A DNA stretch of 64,000 nucleotides from positions 434,001 to 498,000 of the forward strand of contig NZ_QTTQ01000009.1 of assembly GCF_003384935.1 (NCBI RefSeq). The letters run 5' to 3'. The position numbers and the translations under genes were made by a program. How positions within the stretch are numbered: the stretch's first letter is position 1; each line of letters begins with the position of its first letter. The notes beneath the pieces were generated by a model. The model worked only from the letters and a program-made list of their open reading frames with translations, did not search any database and was not told where the DNA came from. The stretch is from Lutibacter oceani (GTDB taxonomy: Bacteria > Bacteroidota > Bacteroidia > Flavobacteriales > Flavobacteriaceae). Below are positions 8,280 through 15,724 of this stretch, in pieces.

Positions 8280-8311
8280 CAAACATACTATTTTTTTATT
8301 ACTCTACCAAT
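8280..8311 (-). promoter_or_regulatory. Promoter of the cys operon with overlapping inverted repeat
   Basis: Minus strand: TTG (8308-8310), 20-base gap to TATGTTTG (8280-8287), a full match to TAnnTTTG. An imperfect inverted repeat, TCTATC-N5-GGTAGA (8303-8319), sits on the -33 element, where a repressor would block polymerase. The promoter is well supported by sequence; the operator is inference. Confidence 0.6.
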
Positions 8312-8376
8312 TCGATAGACTTATAGATTATCATTTTTAAAAGAATTATCATATTCTCAAAATACACTATTTATTT

Positions 8377-9546
8377 TTAACTATTTAAAGCCTGATTTAT
8401 ATCTTGAAGTATGTCATTAATATTTTCTAAACCAACTGAAATACGAACCAAACCTGGAGTAATTCCGGCTGACAAACGCTCTTCTTCGCTTAATTTGCTG
8501 TGTGTTGTAGATGCTGGATGCGTAACTATGGTTCTAGTATCACCTAAATTAGCTGATAATGAGCACATTTTAATTGAATTTAAAAATTTTCGCCCAGCTT
8601 CAATTCCTCCTTTTACATCAATTGCAATAATATTTCCTCCTAATTTCATTTGCTTTTTTGCAATTTCATATTGAGGATGAGATTTTAAAAATGGGTATTT
8701 AACACTTGAAACTTTAGAATTTTGCTGTAAAGATTCAGCTATAATTAAAGCGTTTTCACAATGTTTATCTACACGAACCGCTAAAGTTTCTAAACTTTTA
8801 CTTAAAACCCAAGCATTAAATGGAGACATTGCCGGACCTGTATTGCGAGAAAACAAATAAATTTCACGAACAAGATCGGAATTACCAACAACAACACCAC
8901 CTAAAACTCTACCTTGACCATCCATTAATTTAGTTGCTGAGTGCACTACTAAATCAGCCCCAAATTTTATTGGTTGCTGAATGTAAGGAGTTGCAAAACA
9001 ATTATCAATAATTAATATTAAATTGTGTTTTTTAGCAATTTCACCCAACAATTCCAAATCTATAATATCAACTCCCGGATTGGTTGGAGATTCTGCATAT
9101 AATATTTTTGTTGAAGGCGTAATTAACCCTTCTATTTCGTCTGGATTATTTATATCAAAATAAGAAGTTGTAATATTCCATTTAGGAAAATACTTTGTAA
9201 ACAATGTATGCGTTGAACCAAAAACAGAACGCGCAGAAACTATATGATCTCCACTACTTAATAAAGCTGCAAAAGTTGAATAAATTGCCGCCATTCCAGT
9301 TGCAAAAGCATAACCGTCTTCTGCTCCTTCCATTTTAATCACTTTTTCAACAAACTCCGTCGTATTTGGATTGCTAAAACGAGAATAAATATTTCTTACT
9401 TTTTCTTCGGTAAATGAAGCTCTCATATCTTCAGCATCTTCAAATACAAAACTAGAAGTAACATACATTGGTGTTGAATGTTCCTGAAATTGAGAACGTT
9501 CTAATTGCGTACGTATCGCTTCTGTTTCAAAATTTTTGTTATCCAT
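8377..9546 (-). CDS. metZ: Trans-sulfuration enzyme, O-succinylhomoserine sulfhydrylase / cystathionine gamma-synthase type
   Basis: 389 residues of the Cys/Met-metabolism PLP family. YSRFSNPNTTEFVEK and SATKLMDGQGRVLGG (PLP-binding lysine near residue 205) are visible. The SATKLMDGQGR form and the length favour MetZ-type sulfhydrylases, which place sulfide on an activated homoserine, over cystathionine lyases. It lies downstream of the metX fusion. With MetX-like and MetY genes also present, this may be a second route to homocysteine. Substrate choice within the family cannot be settled from sequence alone. Confidence 0.8.
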   Translation of the reverse strand: MDNKNFETEAIRTQLERSQFQEHSTPMYVTSSFVFEDAEDMRASFTEEKVRNIYSRFSNPNTTEFVEKVIKMEGAEDGYAFATGMAAIYSTFAALLSSGDHIVSARSVFGSTHTLFTKYFPKWNITTSYFDINNPDEIEGLITPSTKILYAESPTNPGVDIIDLELLGEIAKKHNLILIIDNCFATPYIQQPIKFGADLVVHSATKLMDGQGRVLGGVVVGNSDLVREIYLFSRNTGPAMSPFNAWVLSKSLETLAVRVDKHCENALIIAESLQQNSKVSSVKYPFLKSHPQYEIAKKQMKLGGNIIAIDVKGGIEAGRKFLNSIKMCSLSANLGDTRTIVTHPASTTHSKLSEEERLSAGITPGLVRISVGLENINDILQDINQALNS

Positions 9547-9565
9547 TTTAATATATTACTTTTTT

Positions 9566-9652
9566 GGGCGTTCCCTTTCAGGTCGCGCTATCCGTTATAT
9601 CTTTTTTTTCGTTGCACTTCAAAAAAGGACGCCACTCCTATCGCTAACGCAT
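9566..9652. repeat. Flavobacterial GGGCGTTCC...GCTAACGCA dispersed element
   Basis: Starts GGGCGTTCCCTTTCAGGTCG and ends CACTCCTATCGCTAACGCAT, with a T-rich/A-rich complementary middle (TTTTTTTTCG... TTCAAAAAAGG). I recognise this layout from memory as a short non-coding repeat seen many times in Flavobacteriaceae genomes, mostly between genes. Function and mobility are unknown. Only one copy is in this window. Confidence 0.6.
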
Positions 9653-9653
9653 T

Positions 9654-9690
9654 GTAAACCTAACAGGTTTTGAAAACCTGTTAGGTTTAC
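9654..9690. repeat. Perfect inverted repeat (GTAAACCTAACAGGTTTT)
   Basis: Two 18-base arms with a single-base centre, perfectly complementary. It lies directly after the GGGCG element and 10 bases before the end of the metX-thrA gene, so on the minus transcript it could act as an end-of-message hairpin. There is no strong U-run. Confidence 0.85.
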
Positions 9691-9700
9691 ATTTTTACTC

Positions 9701-12700
9701 TTAATTTTTTTCTGCCAAACGTAAAATATCACCAAATACACCACGAGCGGTAACTGCTGCTCCTGCTCCTGCACCCTGAATAACAATAGGTTTTTCACCA
9801 TAAGATTCCGTAGATACTTCAAAAATAGCATCCGCTCCTTGTATTTGCCCCAAAGCACTATTTGCTGGAACTGAAATTAATTTTACTTCCAAAACACCTT
9901 TATCTTCTTGTAAATTTCCAGATAAATCTCCAATATATCTTAGCACATGACCTTCTTTCTGATTGTCTTTTACATTTTGATAATAAGCATCCATCTCTTC
10001 TAATTTACTTAAAAATTCTTTGGCAGAACCTTCTCGTAAATCTTCCGGAATTAAATTTTCAATTTTTACATCGTTAAATTCGTTTTGTAAATCAAGTTCT
10101 CTAGCTAAAATTAACAATTTTCTTCCAACATCATTTCCACATAAATCTTCACGAGGGTCTGGCTCCGTAAAACCACTATCAATTGCTTCTTTTAAAACAG
10201 CGCTAAAAGGCCTATCCTGAACAGAATAATTGTTAAACAAATAACTTAATGATCCTGAAAAAACACCTCTAATTCCTGTGATATTTTCACCTGAATCATG
10301 TAATAATTTAATGGTATCAATTAAAGGCAAACCTGCACCAACATTAGTTTCATACAAATAAGCTTTCTTATTTTCCTTTAACTTTTTACGCAATTCCTTA
10401 TAAAAAGAATAATCCAACGTATTTGCAATTTTGTTTGAAGAAATTAAATCGAATCCGTTTTCAACTAAATCAATATAATTTTTAACAAACTCGCTACTTG
10501 CTGTATTATCAATTGCAATTAAATTTTCCAAGTGAAACTTTTCAGCATAATCTATAATGTTTTGAACACTGGTTGCAACCTCACTGTTTTCTAACTCTTT
10601 TTCCCAATTTTCTGCAACACCATTTTTACTCAACAATACTTTTGATGAATTTGAAACTGCAAAAATATTTAGGTTGATGTTTTTTCTTTTAATAATATTT
10701 TCTTTACTTTTTAATATTTGATTTATAAGAGTTCCTCCTACTAAACCTTTCCCAAAAATAGCAATGTTTATATTTTTTGAAACTCCAAAAATCTCTCCGT
10801 GAATAACATTTACGGCCTTTTTTAAGTCCGTTTTTTTAACAACCAAACAAACATTTTCTCCTGTTACGGTATTGTTAATTAAAATCGGAGTAATATGGTT
10901 TTTAATTAAAGCACTGTATGGCTGATTAAATGAATATAAACTTTGTCCGATAATAGATATAACTGATACATTTTCAGTAATATAAATCTGGCTTACATCT
11001 TTACTTTGAAATTCGCTTTTAAATTCATTTTCAAGCACTTTTTTAGCTTTATAACCATCTTTTGCATCAACAATAAATCCAATTCCACGCTCTGATGAAC
11101 CTTGAGAAATAATGCTAACACTTATATTTTCCTTTCCTAAAGCACTAAAAATTCTACCATCAACACCAACTTTACCCAATAAACCTCTACCGATTAAATT
11201 AACTAGTGCAACATCTTGTTCAACAGAAAGTGATTTAATTCCTCCTCGTTCAGTTTCAGAACCAATTAAAGTTCCTGTGTTATCAGCGTTAAATGTATTT
11301 AAAATTCTTAGTGGAATATTTTTTTCAATTAAAGGTATAATCGTTTTTGCATGTAAAATATTAGCCCCAAAATTTGCCATTTCATTAGCTTCCTGGTACG
11401 ATAATTTTTCAATTTTCTTTGAATTTTCAACTAAATCTGGATTTGCAGTATAAATTCCGTTTACATGTGTGTAATTTTGAAATTCTTCAGCATTTAAAAA
11501 ATTAGCAATTAATGCCGCGGAATAATTACTTCCATTTCTACCCAAAGTAGTAGTTTCTCCATTTAAATTTGAGCCAATAAAACCTGTAATTACCTGAATT
11601 ACATCATCTTCTGCATTCCTAAAATGTTCAATAACATTCTCTTCCGAAACACTTTCAAATGGCAAGGCTGCACCAAATTGATTATTTGTTTTTATTAATT
11701 TTCTTGAATCTACAAAATTAGCATTAACCCCATTTTTATTTAATAAATGAGTAATAACTTTACCAGCTAAAATTTCTCCCTGGGCAAGAATTTGATCTTT
11801 TACTTTCGGACTGTAATCACCTAATAAATTTACACCTTTAAAAATTTCATCTAATAATTGAAATTCTTGAGCCACGTCCACTGAATTATCAACTACTAAT
11901 TGATACGCTTTCAATTGCTGTAATTCCTCTAAATACGGTAAACTATTTTTTGCTTTTTCTAAAATAGATTCTAATTGATTAGTTGTATTACCTCTTGCCG
12001 AAACAACAACTGCAATTTTTTCACCATTAGCCACCTTATTTGAAACTATAGTTAAAACACTTTCCAAACCATTTCCATTGGCTAATGATTTCCCTCCAAA
12101 TTTTACTACTTTCATTGTATTGTTTTTAGAACGTTGATTAAATATTGGTTCTATAATTTTTCCTAATTGTTTGTATTCTATTAAAAAAGCATCGTGCCCA
12201 TGTACTGAATTAATTTCGTTATAAGTTACATTTGGGTTTAACAATGCTAGTTGTTTATGCGTTTCCTTGTTTTCTTCAGCTGTAAAAAATAAATCCGAAT
12301 CAACTCCAATTATGTGAATATTCGCTTTTATTGAATCTAAAATTGTAGTTTCTCTATCTTTTGTAACATCAATAGTTTTTAACAATTGATTCATTAATTT
12401 ATATGCCGATAATTGGAAACGCTCTTGTAATTTTTTACCGTGATGCAACAACCAGCTTTCTACATTAAAAACTTCTGATTCCTCGTTTTTTGAACGCTGA
12501 AAACGTTCCTTAAAAGATTCTGGAGTTCTGTAACATAACATTGCGTGCATACGAGCATCATGCACAGGATTGCTCGAGTTTGATAAAAACTGTTCTTGTA
12601 TTTGACAGTTTGCAATTAACCAGTCTGTAGATTTCCAATCGGTTGCTATGGTGATTAAATGTTTGGTAATTGTTGGATTAATCACTGCCATTTCCCAAGC

Positions 12701-13090
12701 GATTCCTCCTCCCAATGATCCACCAACCAATGCAAAAACTTCTTCTAATTTTAATTCAACTAAACCTTTTAAAAAGATCTTAGCAATATCTCTGGCAACA
12801 AAATCTTTATAATTATCTATAACAAAACCATCAAAACCATTTCCCGGAATATTAAAAGACAAAATTGTATATTGATCTGTATCAATTACTTTATTGCTAC
12901 CAACCAAATCTTTCCACCAACCATTTTCACCTGCAACTTCTGAATTTCCTGTTAACGCATGATTTACTAAAACAACAGGTGCAGTATATAATTCTTTCCC
13001 GAAAAGCTGATATGAAAGGTTAATATCCTGACCTTCATTTCCCTTTTCAGGAATAAAATTAGTAATTGTTATGTGTTTTAATTGACTCAT
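9701..13090 (-). CDS. Homoserine O-acyltransferase - aspartokinase - homoserine dehydrogenase fusion
   Basis: 1129 residues in one uninterrupted frame. Residues 1-325 are a MetX-like alpha/beta hydrolase with nucleophile motif VGGSLGGG (about 122-129), acid motif GVDSDLFFTAEE and histidine motif VHGHDAFL. Residue 326 (MKVVKFGGKSLANGNG) starts an aspartokinase with two ACT domains. From about residue 773 (NIAIFGKGLVGGTLINQIL) follows homoserine dehydrogenase. It would phosphorylate aspartate, reduce the semialdehyde to homoserine, and acylate homoserine for methionine synthesis. A SAM-I riboswitch precedes it, which commits the whole polypeptide to methionine control. Acetyl versus succinyl donor cannot be told. 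Confidence 0.92.
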   Translation of the reverse strand: MSQLKHITITNFIPEKGNEGQDINLSYQLFGKELYTAPVVLVNHALTGNSEVAGENGWWKDLVGSNKVIDTDQYTILSFNIPGNGFDGFVIDNYKDFVARDIAKIFLKGLVELKLEEVFALVGGSLGGGIAWEMAVINPTITKHLITIATDWKSTDWLIANCQIQEQFLSNSSNPVHDARMHAMLCYRTPESFKERFQRSKNEESEVFNVESWLLHHGKKLQERFQLSAYKLMNQLLKTIDVTKDRETTILDSIKANIHIIGVDSDLFFTAEENKETHKQLALLNPNVTYNEINSVHGHDAFLIEYKQLGKIIEPIFNQRSKNNTMKVVKFGGKSLANGNGLESVLTIVSNKVANGEKIAVVVSARGNTTNQLESILEKAKNSLPYLEELQQLKAYQLVVDNSVDVAQEFQLLDEIFKGVNLLGDYSPKVKDQILAQGEILAGKVITHLLNKNGVNANFVDSRKLIKTNNQFGAALPFESVSEENVIEHFRNAEDDVIQVITGFIGSNLNGETTTLGRNGSNYSAALIANFLNAEEFQNYTHVNGIYTANPDLVENSKKIEKLSYQEANEMANFGANILHAKTIIPLIEKNIPLRILNTFNADNTGTLIGSETERGGIKSLSVEQDVALVNLIGRGLLGKVGVDGRIFSALGKENISVSIISQGSSERGIGFIVDAKDGYKAKKVLENEFKSEFQSKDVSQIYITENVSVISIIGQSLYSFNQPYSALIKNHITPILINNTVTGENVCLVVKKTDLKKAVNVIHGEIFGVSKNINIAIFGKGLVGGTLINQILKSKENIIKRKNINLNIFAVSNSSKVLLSKNGVAENWEKELENSEVATSVQNIIDYAEKFHLENLIAIDNTASSEFVKNYIDLVENGFDLISSNKIANTLDYSFYKELRKKLKENKKAYLYETNVGAGLPLIDTIKLLHDSGENITGIRGVFSGSLSYLFNNYSVQDRPFSAVLKEAIDSGFTEPDPREDLCGNDVGRKLLILARELDLQNEFNDVKIENLIPEDLREGSAKEFLSKLEEMDAYYQNVKDNQKEGHVLRYIGDLSGNLQEDKGVLEVKLISVPANSALGQIQGADAIFEVSTESYGEKPIVIQGAGAGAAVTARGVFGDILRLAEKN

Positions 13091-13192
13091 TAAATACTAT
13101 ATAAATTGATTTAAAATCAAAGTTTATTTGTTTCAGCTTAAAAAATAGTGTTACGAGAAATTGCGGAAATTACACGAAGTAATTACGTTGAG

Positions 13193-13289
13193 TTATCTAT
13201 CCAAAAATGGGTAGAATTTAGCACCTTCTTTAATTAATAAAGGGTTGCTAAGGCTTCAATGGGTCTATTCCCTCTGCCTTTCTTGATAA
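13193..13289 (-). promoter_or_regulatory. SAM-I (S-box) riboswitch upstream of metX-thrA fusion
   Basis: Minus strand reads TTATCAAGAAAGGCAGAGGG, then GACCCATTGAAGCCTTAGCA, ACCC, GGTGCTA and a closing AGATAA. This is a full S-box aptamer, about 80% like the one at 1300-1397. About 100 bases separate it from the start codon. I see no clear terminator hairpin with a U-run there, only a small AATTAC/GTAATT stem around 13170-13187, so the mode of control is unsettled. Confidence 0.94.
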
Positions 13290-13319
13290 CAATAGTCAAT
13301 AAGTTTATGAACTAAGCGG

Positions 13320-13351
13320 CAAATTAACGCAATAATTTTTTCTCATACAAA
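13320..13351 (-). promoter_or_regulatory. Promoter for riboswitch-metX-thrA transcript
   Basis: Minus strand TTTG (13348-13351), 20-base spacer, TTAATTTG (13320-13327), a 7/8 match to TAnnTTTG. The start would be near 13313, about 24 bases before the aptamer. It gives this gene an initiation point separate from metY. Confidence 0.6.
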
Positions 13352-13374
13352 ACATTTCGGCAAAATTTAAAATG

Positions 13375-14655
13375 CTATTTTATAATTGTTTTAAAAGCTG
13401 CTGCTAAATCTTGCTTTAAATCTTCAATATCTTCAAGCCCTACTGACAATCTAATTAAATCTTGTGATACACCGGCTCCTTCCTGTTGCTCAACAGTTAA
13501 TTGTTGATGTGTTGTGCTTGCCGGGTGAATAATTAACGATTTTGTGTCACCAATATTTGCCAGTAATGAAAATATTTTAGTAGCGTCAGTCACTTTTTTA
13601 GCGGCTTCAAAACCACCTTTTACGCCAAAAGTAACCAGTCCACTTTGTCCTTTTGGTAAATATTTTTTAGCCAAGCTATTGTATTTACTACTTTCTAAAC
13701 CAGGGTAATTTACCCAAGCCACTTCGTTTCTACTTTCTAACCATTTTGCTAATTCCAATGCATTTGCACTGTGCTGTTTTATACGAACAGGCAACGTTTC
13801 TAACCCTTGAATAATTTGAAAGGCATTATATGGACTTAATGCTCCACCAAAATCACGCAATCCTTCTAAAATTAATTTAAATGTAAAAGCTGCAGCACCT
13901 AATGCTTCGCTATAAACTAGCCCATGATAACCTGCAGATGGTTCTGTAAATTCAGGAAACTTTCCATTTGTCCAATCAAAAGTTCCAGCATCAATTATAG
14001 CACCACCTAATGAATTTCCTTGTCCGCCAATATATTTTGTTAATGAATGAATTACAAGATTTGCTCCGTGCTTGATTGGATTTAACAACGCCGGACTTGC
14101 AACTGTATTATCCACAATAAATGGAACTCCGGCAGCTTTTGAATGTGCTGCAATTGCTTCTAAATCCAGTACATCTAATTTTGGATTCCCCAAAGATTCC
14201 ACAAAAAAGGCTTTTGTATTATCCTGAACTGCCTTTTTAAAATTTTCAGGGTTTGATGCATCAACAAATGTAGTTGTAATTCCTAGTCTTGGTAAGGTAA
14301 CATTTAACAACGTAAACGTACCTCCATACAAACTGCTGGAAGCTACTATATGATCTCCAGCTCTTAATAAAGTTAATAACCCTGTTGAAATTGCAGAAGT
14401 TCCAGAAGCAAAAACTACAGCTCCTATTCCTCCTTCAATGGCTGCCAAACGCTGTTGTAAAATATCGTTTGTTGGATTATTTAAACGTGTATAAATAAAA
14501 CCTAATTCTTTTAATGAAAATAAATTAGCTGCATGTTCTGTATCATTAAATACATACGACGTTGTTTGATAAATTGGAACCGATCTTGTTCCTGCTGTTT
14601 TGGTGGTATCGTGTCCTGCGTGTAATGCTTGTGTTGAAATTTTTTGAGTACTCAT
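13375..14655 (-). CDS. metY: O-acetylhomoserine aminocarboxypropyltransferase (sulfhydrylase)
   Basis: 426 residues, the typical MetY length. It has the family opening ALHAGHDTTKTAGTRSVPIY, FASGTSAISTGLLTLLRAGD and SLTKYIGGQGNSLGG with the PLP lysine near residue 205. It would combine O-acetylhomoserine with sulfide to give homocysteine. It is the only gene of the sulfur cluster preceded by the two Met-rich leader peptides and terminators (14696-14993). This makes it the likely target of methionine attenuation rather than a SAM riboswitch. The next gene downstream has its own promoter. Confidence 0.94.
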   Translation of the reverse strand: MSTQKISTQALHAGHDTTKTAGTRSVPIYQTTSYVFNDTEHAANLFSLKELGFIYTRLNNPTNDILQQRLAAIEGGIGAVVFASGTSAISTGLLTLLRAGDHIVASSSLYGGTFTLLNVTLPRLGITTTFVDASNPENFKKAVQDNTKAFFVESLGNPKLDVLDLEAIAAHSKAAGVPFIVDNTVASPALLNPIKHGANLVIHSLTKYIGGQGNSLGGAIIDAGTFDWTNGKFPEFTEPSAGYHGLVYSEALGAAAFTFKLILEGLRDFGGALSPYNAFQIIQGLETLPVRIKQHSANALELAKWLESRNEVAWVNYPGLESSKYNSLAKKYLPKGQSGLVTFGVKGGFEAAKKVTDATKIFSLLANIGDTKSLIIHPASTTHQQLTVEQQEGAGVSQDLIRLSVGLEDIEDLKQDLAAAFKTIIK

Positions 14656-14695
14656 TTTATATGATTTTTATATTTTAATTCAAATTTTTAACTGA

Positions 14696-14735
14696 AAAAG
14701 TCCCTTTGGTTTTAGGTATTACCAAAGGGACTTTT
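14696..14735 (-). terminator. Attenuator terminator 2, between leader peptide 2 and metY
   Basis: Strong hairpin: arms 14721-14735 and 14696-14710 (AAAAGTCCCTTTGGT with its complement), 15 bp around a 10-base loop. On the minus strand the 3' arm ends in a run of T. Its 5' arm and loop (14715-14726) are complementary over 12 bp (one G-U) to 14766-14777 inside leader 2, giving an antiterminator alternative. Confidence 0.9.
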
Positions 14736-14760
14736 ATCTAATCAGATTTTATTTTTCCAT

Positions 14761-14853
14761 TTATTTTTGGCAATACCAGTTCATTGTGCTCTGCATCATT
14801 TGCATAGACATTTCAATTCGATTGCACATGTTTTTTTGAAAATTAAAATTCAT
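14761..14853 (-). CDS. Met-rich leader peptide 2
   Basis: An ATG at 14853 opens a 30-codon frame ending in TAA at 14761-14763. Seven of 30 residues are Met (positions 1, 9, 15, 17, 19, 20, 24), with two Cys and one Trp. The segment EMSMQMMQSTM is the densest. Codons 25-29 (14766-14777) form one arm of an antiterminator. A ribosome stalled at Met19/20 would leave that arm free, while one reaching the stop codon would cover it. No similarity to a known protein is claimed; the case rests on the Met content and RNA structure. Confidence 0.78.
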   Translation of the reverse strand: MNFNFQKNMCNRIEMSMQMMQSTMNWYCQK

Positions 14854-14873
14854 TTTAGTTATTCTTTTAAAAT

Positions 14874-14897
14874 AAAAAACCTCTGATAAATCAGAGG
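14874..14897 (-). terminator. Attenuator terminator 1, between leader peptides 1 and 2
   Basis: Perfect palindrome CCTCTGATTTATCAGAGG (14880-14897) followed on the minus strand by TTTTTTATTTT. Its 5' arm CCTCTG (14892-14897) is also complementary to CAGAGG (14939-14944) within leader 1. Confidence 0.85.
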
Positions 14898-14944
14898 CTT
14901 CTAGTTGTTATATATTATTACATTTTAAACAATAGCATCCTCTG
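14891..14944 (-). promoter_or_regulatory. Antiterminator alternative to terminator 1
   Basis: Minus-strand pairing seen by eye: 14939-14944 with 14892-14897 (6 bp), 14933-14935 with 14901-14903 (3 bp), 14928-14932 with 14905-14909 (5 bp). A 3x3 internal loop and a one-base bulge separate the helices. It cannot coexist with terminator 1. It begins about 15 bases after the Met11-Met12 codons of leader 1 and contains its stop codon. Confidence 0.7.
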
Positions 14945-14993
14945 TGTAAATTTTACACATCATAATAGGCATATTGTTAAACATAATTTTCAT
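14925..14993 (-). CDS. Met-rich leader peptide 1
   Basis: An ATG at 14993 opens a 22-codon frame ending in TAA at 14925-14927. Five Met (positions 1, 4, 8, 11, 12), including MPIMMC. The start codon is about 14 bases after the predicted transcription start, so this is the first thing translated. The final third of the frame supplies the upstream arm of an antiterminator. This matches the classical layout in which ribosome stalling on scarce Met-tRNA lets transcription proceed. Confidence 0.8.
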   Translation of the reverse strand: MKIMFNNMPIMMCKIYTEDAIV

Positions 14994-15013
14994 TTTTCTT
15001 TATTTTGATGTGA

Positions 15014-15044
15014 CAAATGTAATCACATTTTTTTTAAATGCAAG
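15014..15044 (-). promoter_or_regulatory. Promoter of the metY attenuator transcript
   Basis: Minus strand CTTG (15041-15044), 19-base spacer, TACATTTG (15014-15021), an exact TAnnTTTG match. The predicted start is near 15007, just ahead of leader peptide 1. Confidence 0.7.
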
Positions 15045-15054
15045 AAAAAAATAA

Positions 15055-15477
15055 TTATTTTAATTCGGCGGTACCAAAACTTACTGAAAAATCTACACAC
15101 CAAATATTTACAATTTTATATTTTGATAGATCCGTACTTGCAGGAATCGAATACGTAAAATCACCTGATACACCTTTTAAATTTCCAAGATTTACATATT
15201 CAGTTGAATTGGTATCTGTTGATAAATAAACCAACAATTTTGGTCCGTTATCGGTTTTAAAGTTTGTAAATGTTAACGTCGTTTTATCAGAATTAACAGC
15301 AGCTTTCCCAGAAGTTGGATGTGCACCATCTATAAAATCTCCCATTATAAAAATGGTTTCATTCATATTATTTTCTTCATTTTCGATTTGCTCAACAATA
15401 GTTTCCATTTCATCGGCTCCTGAACAATTGCTAAATACTAAAGTAAAAAGCACTAATACGGTTATTTTTTTTAACAT
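15055..15477 (-). CDS. DM13-domain lipoprotein
   Basis: 140 residues from the ATG at 15477; earlier in-frame Met residues would bury the signal peptide. A hydrophobic stretch ends in the lipobox VFSNC (Cys near residue 17). Residues about 45-140 match the DM13 fold: GDFIDGAHPTSGKAAV, LLVYLSTDT and the C-terminal VNIWCVDFSVSFGTAEL with the conserved Cys. DM13 domains are proposed to take part in redox or adhesion; the true role is unknown. It sits between metY and metK but shows no functional link. Confidence 0.87.
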   Translation of the reverse strand: MLKKITVLVLFTLVFSNCSGADEMETIVEQIENEENNMNETIFIMGDFIDGAHPTSGKAAVNSDKTTLTFTNFKTDNGPKLLVYLSTDTNSTEYVNLGNLKGVSGDFTYSIPASTDLSKYKIVNIWCVDFSVSFGTAELK

Positions 15478-15583
15478 AAATATGAGTTTTATGTATAAAA
15501 GTCGTAAAAAGCTTAAAATCATTACAAGATATATATTTAGAAATTATTTAACAGTTATTTTTCGTTTAGCTTTTAAATTTTCA

Positions 15584-15591
15584 TAAATTTG
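15584..15591 (+). promoter_or_regulatory. -7 promoter element of metK
   Basis: TAAATTTG, an exact TAnnTTTG match. The -33 region is weak. Transcription would start near 15598, directly ahead of the SAM-II aptamer. Confidence 0.55.
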
Positions 15592-15603
15592 CAAACGAAA
15601 TAT

Positions 15604-15655
15604 TCAGAGGAAAAATTTGAACTGATTGCAACCTCATTAAAAAATGCTAAAGCAG
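15604..15655 (+). promoter_or_regulatory. SAM-II riboswitch upstream of metK
   Basis: GAGG, then ATTTGAACTGATTGCA, CCTC, ATTAAAAAATGCTAAAGC. The GAGG/CCTC helix, the ATTT...ATTGCA loop at standard spacing and the 3' GCTAAAG agree position by position with published SAM-II aptamers as I remember them (alphaproteobacterial and marine metX leaders). It forms an H-type pseudoknot around SAM. Downstream, 15669-15676 (CTTTTAGC) can pair with the aptamer's GCTAAAG, and 15684-15689 (GCAATC) with its GATTGC, an alternative fold. No U-run terminator is present, so output mode is open. Confidence 0.88.
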
Positions 15656-15724
15656 TAATAATTTACTCCTTTTAGCGACCAACGCAATCTTCAATTTTCT
15701 TAAACAATTTAAAATTAAATAATT

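Noticed and set aside
8300-8353. Small minus-strand frame (17 codons) upstream of the cys operon
   Set aside because: It has no biased amino acid content and lies across the predicted promoter, so it would not be transcribed intact.
9619-9858. 79-codon minus-strand frame across the repeats after metX-thrA
   Set aside because: Runs through a hairpin repeat and into the end of homoserine dehydrogenase in another frame.
11112-11453. 113-codon plus-strand frame opposite the aspartokinase domain
   Set aside because: Antisense shadow without recognisable motifs.
13322-13360. Short minus-strand frame with Met and Cys codons before the metX riboswitch
   Set aside because: It overlaps the -33/-7 promoter elements; transcription would begin downstream of its start codon.
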